Positions 62,501 through 64,000 of a DNA stretch of 64,000 bases are shown piece after piece; the stretch's first letter is position 1, and each line of letters begins with the position of its first letter. The stretch is taken from NCBI GenBank assembly GCA_021234535.1, contig CM037836.1, positions 14,367,111 to 14,431,110 on the forward strand, in the 5' to 3' direction. The stretch comes from Stichopus chloronotus (Eukaryota; Echinodermata; Holothuroidea; Aspidochirotida; Stichopodidae). Below the pieces are notes generated by a model. That model ran no database searches, was not told the DNA's origin, and saw only the letters and a list, made by a program, of their open reading frames with translations. A program made the position numbers and the translations under genes.

Positions 62501-63842
62501 CTACGGTTTCCAGTTCAAATTCCATTCCAGCTCTCTTCAGTTTCTTTGTAATATTTAAACTTTTTTTTCATTTGATGACATGAACTCTCTCGTTTTACTG
62601 TCACCTGCTCACCCATGATCTTGGAATGGATAAGTCTTTCGAGAAGGATGCAGTCCTGCGTCGTTTTGTCCCAGTGCTTGACCCAATCAAAGAGGACATG
62701 TGCGTAGTAGAAGTTTTCGCAGTTTGTCGCCTCCGACGAAGGGACTATCTCCCCGGTTCTCAGATTGTCTTCCAGAAATTTCTTGGATTCTGGATCTTGC
62801 AGTGATGGCAGCTGAAGGGCATCGTCTTTCCAAGAACTTGAAAAAAAAAGAGGATAACTTGTAACACCATCACAATCTTTAACGATTGTCATCACAAGAT
62901 GAGTGTTCAACATACAAAGAGACAGTTCAAACATGACTCACCCACAAAACTCTTTTTCTTCATAGAATTGCAGAGTGTGCTTTTTTCATTAAAATTGTGC
63001 TGTATACACCTGCATATCTGTGATGTCCAACAGTGTAACACTTTTTCTTTCCATTGGCTAATTAATGCACTGAACAAAATTGGCAATCTCCTGTCTGTTT
63101 GAATAACAATGGTATTGTTATGCAAAGCATACATGGGAATAGACAATCTCCTGTCTAATGTTTGAATACAAATGGCATTGCTATGCAAAGCATACAGGGG
63201 ATTTGGCAATCTGCTGTCTAATGTTTGAATACAATTGGTATTGCTATCCAAAGTATATATGAGATTTGCCAATCTGCATTGTAATGCTTGAGTATAAATG
63301 GTATCGCTATGCGAAGTATATGCAGAAATGGAATTCTCATCAGATTTGAACAAAAGCATGTTGACATGACCAAGAAAAATATGACCATCTTCCTTCCATG
63401 AAAACACAGTGGGTACCTGAGGGGTCTCACACAGATGTCTGCAATTGTGCACAAACACACACAAAAATGATACAACATGCCAAAAGCGGTGATATAAGTT
63501 TTCCATTTTCATACAAATTATGAAAACATAAAAATCTTCAAAGCAAAATATACAGACATTCAACACTGAATGTCAGAAGCATATGCGATTTTTTTAAATC
63601 TCTTCAAAAAATAACAATAGAAAAAAACAGTACCTCATCAGGCCTTCCTCCGCTAAATTTTTGGCCTTCTCAAATGACTGGCAGGTGTAGAGTCTTTCCA
63701 AACTGTTGATGAAGAGGCAAATTCTGTCCTCTTCTTTAGAGATGTGGCCTGTCTCTCTCAGTTTCTTTATCAGGTAGTCCCTGAGATTGCTGTTAGCCGA
63801 GTAGTAGCAGATCTTTTTCAGCTCACTCGGAACATCAAAACC
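23396..63842 (-). CDS. SPG11: SPG11 / spatacsin, 34 C-terminal coding exons (5' end outside window)
   Basis: Spatacsin is a very large alpha-solenoid-type protein that acts with spastizin and the AP-5 adaptor at late endosomes and lysosomes, in lysosome reformation after autophagy (family knowledge). Thirty-four minus-strand exons, each bounded by AG and GT, sum to 5,658 nt, with compatible phase at all 33 junctions and no internal stop. Diagnostic matches to the remembered human protein include YFEDY after VIEKGDF, CHIEGISNVL (human CHMEGIIRVL), LLDYLKHC (human LLDYIKRC), FVFQASLANSRLL (human IFQASLANAQIL) and RPSFAFSAF (human RPSFAFGTF). The Spatacsin_C region covers roughly the last 480 of the 1,885 residues seen. 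The N-terminal part, about 550 residues by comparison with human, lies beyond position 64,000. Coordinates span the introns; exons are listed separately. Identity is very secure; a few individual splice sites are less so. Confidence 0.97.
24336..24487 (-). CDS. SPG11: SPG11 exon w33
   Basis: 152 nt with two trailing bases: AYIVYEAYGKQFDWSSSIYY, VIEKGDFAYFEDYR and ESIFTEVSQ. Human has ASIVAEAYDFVPDWAEILYQQVILKGDFNYLEEFK. Acceptor TTTTGCAG, donor GTGAGT. Confidence 0.98.
24529..25082 (+). repeat. Degenerate minisatellite, AGAGACCACTGTGA units
   Basis: Dozens of variants of AGAGACCA(C/A)T(G/A)TGAYRT with variable spacing of about 16-25 bp fill most of the intron between SPG11 exons w32 and w33. 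The overlapping long minus-strand frames rich in SQWS-like words are repeat artefacts. Confidence 0.8.
25338..25487 (-). CDS. SPG11: SPG11 exon w32
   Basis: 150 nt, 50 codons. It starts ADCLRHAERCVQQARLVALQ LHLLSHG; human has DSCVRQAQHCQRLTKLITLQIHFLNTG. Acceptor CTCTTCAG, donor GTAGGT. A long frame on the opposite strand here is only its shadow. Confidence 0.98.
25680..26290 (+). repeat. Degenerate minisatellite, GGCATTGCCAC units
   Basis: Recurrent AAATGGCATTGCCAC(C/T), GATGGTATTGCCACCGAG and GGCATTGCCAGTG words in the intron between SPG11 exons w31 and w32. Includes the hairpin at 26,230-26,254. Confidence 0.55.
26230..26254. repeat. Perfect hairpin, 10-bp stem
   Basis: GCCACCGAGA, a CGGCA loop, then TCTCGGTGGC. 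A perfect G+C-rich stem within the minisatellite. Probably produced by inversion of one repeat unit. Confidence 0.85.
26525..26601 (-). CDS. SPG11: SPG11 exon w31
   Basis: 77 nt with two leading bases, encoding TNLEVQNSLEEILQDFKNAA QNYAK. It aligns with human GHQLKQLLLKALTLMLDAAESYAK. Acceptor TTTCTGAAG, donor GTAAAG. Confidence 0.95.
27400..28020 (+). repeat. Degenerate minisatellite, about 65-75-bp period
   Basis: Successive variants of AATCCGATGTAACATTG...ATATGACTTTCAACATT... TGCAGTCAGCATTATGACTT, about eight to nine units. It occupies the 3' part of the intron between SPG11 exons w30 and w31. Confidence 0.75.
28100..28268 (-). CDS. SPG11: SPG11 exon w30
   Basis: 169 nt with one trailing base. 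It begins DNSLKISLLDYLKHCDPPDP ETYNMVAVKFGMVREIA; human has GTLKTALLDYIKRCRPGDSEKHNMIALCFSMCREIG. Acceptor GTTTTCAG, donor GTAAGA. Confidence 0.98.
28670..28774 (-). CDS. SPG11: SPG11 exon w29
   Basis: 105 nt, 35 codons: VRLLLGVARYSEMTYLFNEL, then a Lys/Leu-rich tail. Human has VRLLTGIGRYNEMTYIFDLL. Acceptor CTCGTGTAG, donor GTACGT. Confidence 0.98.
29562..29704 (-). CDS. SPG11: SPG11 exon w28
   Basis: 143 nt with two leading bases. It contains EVELLIRSHDCFSICCHIEG ISNVL, nearly identical in pattern to human TELLILAHHCFTLTCHMEGIIRVL. Acceptor ATCTGCCTGCAG, donor GTAAAG. This is the best-conserved part of the gene. Confidence 0.98.
30009..30730. mobile_element. 722-bp long-inverted-repeat element with TTAA flanks
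   Basis: Two arms of about 260-275 bp are inverted copies of each other (left 30,009-about 30,268, right about 30,455-30,730), around a spacer of about 190 bp. Both ends abut TTAA (30,005-30,008 and 30,731-30,734). The ends read AGTGGAATTCCAG and AGGGGAACTCCAG. No open frame. A non-autonomous foldback or MITE-like element in the intron between SPG11 exons w27 and w28. Confidence 0.85.
31677..31982 (-). pseudogene. Decayed LINE reverse-transcriptase palm fragment
   Basis: On the minus strand the translation carries FFDFSRTFNTVFPSQSL, then VPQAGLLSAVLFTLRTDEV and IAKYGMILLY. These are recognisable as the DFSSAFNT, GxPQGxxLSPLLFTLYT and YADD motifs of a non-LTR retrotransposon reverse transcriptase. 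The catalytic YADD is degraded to YGMI, so it is inactive. It faces away from the C-terminal piece at 32,051-32,346. Confidence 0.82.
31983..34964. other. Rest of the large intron between SPG11 exons w27 and w28
   Basis: Apart from the LINE relic at its left end, this part of the 5.3-kb intron shows no exon, tandem array or paired repeat that I can support. Confidence 0.5.
32051..32346 (+). pseudogene. Decayed LINE reverse-transcriptase C-terminal fragment
   Basis: On the plus strand, LPGLHNLDYKCLHGDMIGLL KILSGKYG, then in another frame TRGHDLNFCKIRPRFNIRKH SF, then NGLPAEV and FEAKLDRLLGK. This is the usual tail of CR1/jockey-like LINE polymerases (RGDMIEVYK...TRGHSLKL...NSLPEEVV). At least two frameshifts and stops. 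Head-to-head with the palm fragment to its left. Confidence 0.82.
34965..35132 (-). CDS. SPG11: SPG11 exon w27
   Basis: 168 nt with two leading and one trailing base. It contains RTEFSSLLKLCENPAVLGNK LMEEVISLIS, matching human ESQTFLQLTTLCQDRTLVGMKLLDKI. Acceptor CTCACACAG, donor GTGAGA. An internal AG at 35,120 was rejected because it breaks phase. Confidence 0.94.
35301..35359. repeat. Near-perfect hairpin, 28-bp arms, 3-nt loop
   Basis: CATTTGTGGCTAGTAGTAGT AATACATG, loop TTA, then the inverse ending in CTACAAATG, with two mismatches in 28 pairs. In the intron between SPG11 exons w26 and w27. It may be a collapsed foldback element or a stable RNA hairpin. No conserved microRNA is recognised. 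Confidence 0.85.
35919..36147. mobile_element. TTAA-type MITE, copy 2 (diverged)
   Basis: Same internal sequence and orientation as 15,984-16,240 (shared CCATTGTTTTGA, GGTGGTTGGGA/AGTGGTTGGGA, AATTGAAACTGTCT). Terminal inverted repeats end in ACTCATCACCCT. The right flank keeps TTAA; the left flank is TTAT, presumably mutated. It lies in the intron between SPG11 exons w26 and w27. Confidence 0.75.
36400..36514 (-). CDS. SPG11: SPG11 exon w26
   Basis: 115 nt with one trailing base: VASFLTELVLTSLRKSSARR, then a polar tail ending AAKSLLQ. It corresponds to human VAELVAEEVTRELL. Acceptor CTCGAAG, donor GTCAGC. Confidence 0.92.
36924..37061 (-). CDS. SPG11: SPG11 exon w25
   Basis: 138 nt, 46 codons: VLKRSYEEVVTMLPLDTLKT LLDVHNQERIELAKKFVQTN SLSDNE. 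It aligns with human CSYTDVAAQDGEAMLRKILASQQPDRCKRAQAF. Acceptor CATCTGCAG, donor GTGGGT. Confidence 0.95.
38340..38770 (+). repeat. Degenerate minisatellite, about 43-bp period
   Basis: Variants of GCATGCTAACTTTTGGGCTA TTACAGCCTTTGA recur at about 38,367, 38,428, 38,502, 38,546, 38,589, 38,631, 38,673 and 38,714; later spacings are 41-44 bp. In the intron between SPG11 exons w24 and w25. Confidence 0.8.
39334..39482 (-). CDS. SPG11: SPG11 exon w24, start of Spatacsin_C region
   Basis: 149 nt with two leading bases. It ends HCEDGKKCCEQIITCYQVSK, equivalent to human CLHGKNYCRQVLCLYDLAKE near the start of the Spatacsin_C domain. Acceptor CTCATATAG, donor GTGAGT. Confidence 0.96.
39837..40131 (+). 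repeat. 16-bp minisatellite, about 18 units
   Basis: Units of the form (G/A)GAACATYGAACCYTGG in regular 16-bp steps, in the intron between SPG11 exons w23 and w24. Because 16 is not a multiple of three, all three minus frames read through as overlapping quasi-repetitive peptides (MFPGFDVPEVQCFQG type), which I do not regard as genes. Confidence 0.93.
41079..41379 (-). CDS. SPG11: SPG11 exon w23
   Basis: 301 nt with one trailing base. It begins QLSALSSILSKLLQRGCVIQ ANHLASQF, matching human LNFLIGRLLDDGCVHEASRV, and ends with a Ser/Arg-rich PPILRRSAS (human IPLRRVHSTSS). Acceptor TTTTTTTCCAG, donor GTAAGA. Confidence 0.96.
43010..43168 (-). CDS. SPG11: SPG11 exon w22, low-complexity linker
   Basis: 159 nt, 53 whole codons: RVGAGGQLPGLQNEEKDVWQ, then a charged tail with NDDEEEFEVLSQE. 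Similarity to vertebrates is weak, as expected for the linker seen here in human. It is supported by phase, acceptor TTTTGACAG and donor GTAAGC. Confidence 0.85.
43572..43715 (+). repeat. Dispersed repeat family B, copy 1
   Basis: Shares TTAAATGA(T/C)GTTG, GAAATACCTTTGA(A/G)CT, GAGCAGCT/AAGCAGCT and TTTGGTGGGTCTTAAAGTAT with 53,750-53,887. It lies in the intron between SPG11 exons w21 and w22. The borders are not sharp. Confidence 0.7.
44690..44960 (+). repeat. Degenerate A+T-rich minisatellite
   Basis: Recurrent AATACACCACTGTATTATTA, CATAACA and similar words between about 44.69 and 44.96 kb, in the intron between SPG11 exons w21 and w22. The period is irregular. Confidence 0.6.
45289..45453 (-). 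CDS. SPG11: SPG11 exon w21
   Basis: 165 nt, 55 whole codons. It starts GWVHKESAEVTLSSNEKAFI, includes LHLAYEWMKKV and ends EREMWTWRLKVESEK. It corresponds to human EERHLLLTLAGHWLAQE...LEKQIWLCRI. Acceptor TGAACTAG, donor GTATGA. Confidence 0.95.
45672..45809 (-). CDS. SPG11: SPG11 exon w20
   Basis: 138 nt, 46 whole codons. It contains DELSFWQKCNELFKANRVKP KAVVAFYQ, matching human ARIDFWKKCHENFKKNSISSKAASSFF. Acceptor CTTTTCAG, donor GTGAGT. Confidence 0.96.
46213..46430 (-). CDS. SPG11: SPG11 exon w19
   Basis: 218 nt with two leading bases. It ends AKMFARLVKLPVDDLVVGQ, closely matching human LARRVAELAELPVDNLVIKE. Acceptor TTCCACCAG, donor GTGCGT. Confidence 0.96.
46810..47122 (-). CDS. SPG11: SPG11 exon w18
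   Basis: 313 nt with one trailing base, the longest exon in the window. It contains WYQESANGIVRFMLSTCSSL WELSNLLQILSEVNFSLV, aligning with the human LLQQCKTQYELGKLLQLFVE block. Acceptor CCATCCTCAG, donor GTAAGT. Confidence 0.94.
47420..47545 (+). repeat. 21-bp minisatellite
   Basis: TCACATGGTGACGTAGGGTG-type units start at 47,421, 47,442, 47,463 and 47,497, with decayed copies to about 47,545. In the intron between SPG11 exons w17 and w18. Confidence 0.85.
47590..47970 (+). repeat. Degenerate minisatellite, GTGCATTGG units
   Basis: Recurrent (A/G)(A/T)GCATTGG(A/T)CT(G/T)A followed by TATGAAGTAC-like sequence, about a dozen variants. It lies directly next to the 21-bp array in the same intron but is unrelated in sequence. 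Confidence 0.65.
48368..48475 (-). CDS. SPG11: SPG11 exon w17
   Basis: 108 nt, 36 whole codons: DCPFNSFLKFCFEFLLHYDV then TAAKDQLDSFHSALQK. It matches human DSPLLLVMEMYELCMFFRNYKEAEAKLLEF in position. Acceptor AATTCGCAG, donor GTAACC. Confidence 0.94.
48775..48987 (-). CDS. SPG11: SPG11 exon w16
   Basis: 213 nt, 71 whole codons. It starts NSSALDCLCTWLYAIIGHNA (human SAISCLCVWIITSVEDN) and ends NLVCKGFFIFDK (human TLIRGFQLFFKD). Acceptor TCTTTCAG, donor GTACAA. Confidence 0.95.
49688..49830 (-). CDS. SPG11: SPG11 exon w15
   Basis: 143 nt with two leading bases. It encodes LDLKDIPEDFFGVIFRCDAH and ALLAHAVALGQPIFAVISSC YQ. It corresponds to the human WHWLLVEAVKQQAPILSVLASCLQ block. Acceptor AAATTTAG, donor GTACCA. 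Confidence 0.93.
50504..50629 (-). CDS. SPG11: SPG11 exon w14, acidic linker
   Basis: 126 nt. It encodes a strongly acidic stretch (ESDDKSDEGLTMEDQTDDGE, CDDEDVESKPE) with no remembered counterpart in vertebrates, so probably a disordered linker. The phase fits both neighbours. The donor GTATTG is weak. Confidence 0.83.
51908..52100 (-). CDS. SPG11: SPG11 exon w13
   Basis: 193 nt with one trailing base. It begins ILELVKMFTNSALRDHLSSA and continues FENMKFGSAPSKP, matching human SPVIQDHLRLAFENLPSVP. The second half is basic and polar, probably a loose linker. Acceptor GTCCTCAG, donor GTAAGT. Confidence 0.94.
52469..52628 (-). CDS. SPG11: SPG11 exon w12
   Basis: 160 nt, with one leading base. 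Found because the phases of w11 and w13 did not fit each other. It encodes TSWEATEIWALAVLFCQRHS, YLRECAERNQWLSFTCFAQI and HQYPQSQ. Human spatacsin has YLRECAKANDWLQFIIHSQL at the same place, so the exon is certain. Acceptor TGTCTGCAG, donor GTATGA. Confidence 0.97.
52906..53014 (-). CDS. SPG11: SPG11 exon w11
   Basis: 109 nt with two bases over at each end. It encodes SLLMGCLKRSRNSAQSVLLQ and LEAAITDKVNQQYKD. Only one frame is open between acceptor TATTGCAG and donor GTAAGA. Its ending phase predicted a further exon before w13, which is w12. Confidence 0.9.
53410..54242. mobile_element. 833-bp TTAA-flanked element with short TIRs
   Basis: Perfect 15-bp terminal inverted repeat AGGAATTCTCCACCA at both ends, each next to TTAA (53,406-53,409 and 54,243-54,246). 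No transposase frame. It contains a segment (about 53,750-53,887) related to 43,572-43,715. It lies in the intron between SPG11 exons w10 and w11. Confidence 0.75.
53750..53887 (+). repeat. Dispersed repeat family B, copy 2 (inside TTAA element)
   Basis: Relative of 43,572-43,715 contained in the TTAA-flanked element at 53,410-54,242. This suggests that the 43.6-kb copy is a decayed member of the same element family. Confidence 0.65.
54790..55037 (-). CDS. SPG11: SPG11 exon w10
   Basis: 248 nt. It encodes IAQAYLKSYCTAIRNISKPS, then FAEMLGKSSAFMRVDIHCAS, and ends with a Lys/Glu-rich helix (RKMEKKIQEEFRSKEKEL). The FAEMLG...RVD block matches the human FLELLGLDSLKLRVD. Acceptor TTTCACAG, donor GTGAGA. 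Confidence 0.95.
55320..55790 (+). repeat. Degenerate minisatellite, TCTCATTGCAGACCA units
   Basis: TCTCATTG(C)A(G) occurs at about 55,335, 55,373, 55,412 (TCTTATTG) and 55,445, each followed by CAC(T/C)ACCATGA-like sequence; decayed copies continue to about 55.79 kb. Period about 33-39 bp. In the intron between SPG11 exons w9 and w10. Confidence 0.7.
57522..57702 (-). CDS. SPG11: SPG11 exon w9
   Basis: 181 nt, with two leading and two trailing bases. It contains LPHF-like MPHFANADLVKQFAYTESF and RQGRPSFAFSAFIINLLQEG, close to the human HGRPSFAFGTFLVQEL. Acceptor CGATCAG, donor GTATGT. Confidence 0.96.
58248..58308 (-). CDS. SPG11: SPG11 exon w8
   Basis: 61 nt, encoding GNIPVHHSKTFSWQSSNNVA and one trailing base. 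The FSWQSSNN motif matches the human FGWQSANT. Acceptor CTTCCCAG, donor GTAAGG. Confidence 0.93.
58510..58800 (+). repeat. Dispersed repeat family A, copy 2
   Basis: Relative of 12,175-12,490, between SPG11 exons w7 and w8. It opens with the palindrome-like GGTCCAAAATTTGGACC. A third, much shorter trace (TTGGACCCCGGGTACC) may lie at about 34,792, which I do not count. Confidence 0.7.
58926..59090 (-). CDS. SPG11: SPG11 exon w7
   Basis: 165 nt, 55 whole codons. It contains LWRVDPAILEESLKPYPKL and HPQDITVYELLK, matching the human YPKLKTALFPQ and DISIYHLIQ blocks. Acceptor ATTAAAG, donor GTAAGC. Confidence 0.95.
59349..59494 (-). CDS. SPG11: SPG11 exon w6
   Basis: 146 nt with two leading bases. 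It contains AFVFQASLANSRLLQAVTQP and ends LLYAPGTISE. The first stretch is one of the clearest spatacsin signatures. Acceptor TTATTCAG, donor GTAGGA. Confidence 0.96.
59978..59991 (+). repeat. Poly(C) run, 14 bases
   Basis: Fourteen consecutive C in the intron between SPG11 exons w5 and w6. Simple sequence, likely length-variable. Confidence 0.9.
60237..60307 (-). CDS. SPG11: SPG11 exon w5
   Basis: 71 nt, with one leading and one trailing base, encoding LPTADLPWLDILLNFRWVG then KQIS. I placed the acceptor at GTATGCAG (exon from 60,307). A better-looking upstream acceptor at CTCGCAG (exon from 60,344) would put the frame out relative to exon w4. The 5' boundary is therefore less certain than the rest. 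Confidence 0.78.
60864..61073 (-). CDS. SPG11: SPG11 exon w4
   Basis: 210 nt. It starts HGIFSSAELSSFDKLLSRL, a segment recognisable in vertebrate spatacsin, and ends YHFLEFY. Acceptor CTTCACAG, donor GTAAGT. It ends with two bases, which constrains the start of exon w5. Confidence 0.93.
61182..61241 (+). repeat. 60-nt homopurine tract
   Basis: An uninterrupted run of A and G, mostly GGGA and GGAA steps, containing more than four closely spaced G3 runs. It can in principle form a G-quadruplex or triplex. In the intron between SPG11 exons w3 and w4; on the transcribed-RNA sense strand it is C/T-rich. Confidence 0.85.
61318..61564 (-). CDS. SPG11: SPG11 exon w3
   Basis: 247 nt with two leading and two trailing bases. 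The acceptor is ATGTGTAG and the donor GTAAAT. It contains LLAHEEWTTLKCWIEHSFL and ends ERVLDEMAG with the next exon. The region corresponds to the helical part of spatacsin. Confidence 0.92.
62613..62836 (-). CDS. SPG11: SPG11 exon w2
   Basis: 224 nt with one leading and one trailing base. It opens with SSWKDDALQLPSLQDPESKK and ends LIHSKIM. The acceptor follows a run of T (TTTTTTTTCAAG). I chose donor GTGAGC over a GTGACA a few bases downstream because only the former matches the phase of exon w3. Confidence 0.88.
63082..63330 (+). repeat. 63-bp minisatellite, four units
   Basis: Units starting GGCAATCTCCTGTCT at 63,082, 63,142, 63,205 and 63,268, each with ATGGTATTGCTATGCAAAGC ATA-like sequence. 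In the intron between SPG11 exons w1 and w2. A 219-residue minus-strand frame covering it is a repeat artefact. Confidence 0.9.
63634..63842 (-). CDS. SPG11: SPG11 exon w1 (first in window)
   Basis: 209 nt, starting in phase 0 after acceptor TTCTAAAG and ending with two bases before GTACTG. It begins GFDVPSELKKICYYSANSN and ends LAEEGLM. The N-terminal exons that should precede it are beyond the right edge. The 158 bases to the window end look intronic. Confidence 0.9.
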
Positions 63843-64000
63843 CTTTAGAAGATGCACAAAAATTTTCAAAGTGTAAAGGTTAAACAGTCAGGTCCATGTT
63901 GCAATTATTATTATTCAGCACCCATGCTAAAACTGTAGACACCCAATGACACCCACTGACCATGGAATTTACACATCTAGGTTTAAGCACTTTTACAAAA

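Noticed and set aside
62907..63566. 219-residue minus-strand open frame, the longest in the window
   Set aside because: It covers the 63-bp tandem repeat in an SPG11 intron and reads as repeated LDSNTNCIQT-like units; it is not in phase with the flanking exons.

Overview
The window is animal nuclear DNA: genes split by GT-AG introns, A+T-rich non-coding sequence, decayed retrotransposon pieces, TTAA-flanked inverted-repeat elements and many degenerate minisatellites. Protein similarity (from memory, no search was run), intron sizes and repeat style suggest a marine invertebrate deuterostome such as an echinoderm. The species cannot be fixed from the sequence alone.

Two genes are recognised, both on the minus strand. 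(1) About 10.3-18.4 kb holds MRPL48, the mitochondrial large-subunit ribosomal protein mL48. Three 3' coding exons are clear, a fourth is probable, and a candidate leader exon lies at 18,212-18,418. (2) From 23.4 kb to the right edge runs SPG11 (spatacsin). I resolved 34 consecutive coding exons that join with compatible phase at all 33 junctions into one open frame of 1,885 codons plus stop. This is roughly the C-terminal three quarters of a protein that is about 2,440 residues in human. The 5' exons lie beyond 64,000. Spatacsin works with spastizin (ZFYVE26) and the AP-5 complex at late endosomes and lysosomes. MRPL48 is functionally unrelated and is simply the downstream neighbour on the same strand.

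The left 10 kb has no recognised gene, only one weak candidate exon at 8.4-8.5 kb. The 18.4-23.3 kb interval is intergenic, with a recent 67-bp duplication. The SPG11 introns contain at least nine unrelated minisatellite arrays (periods about 16, 21, 35, 43, 63 and 70 bp, and others). They also hold a 722-bp long-inverted-repeat element, smaller TTAA-flanked elements, a LINE relic whose two halves point in opposite directions, two strong hairpins and a 60-nt homopurine tract. Two dispersed repeat families have two copies each in the window.

I found no convincing new biological system. The points most worth following are the minisatellite-rich introns, the TTAA-flanked elements, the inverted LINE relic and the unresolved 5' end of MRPL48.
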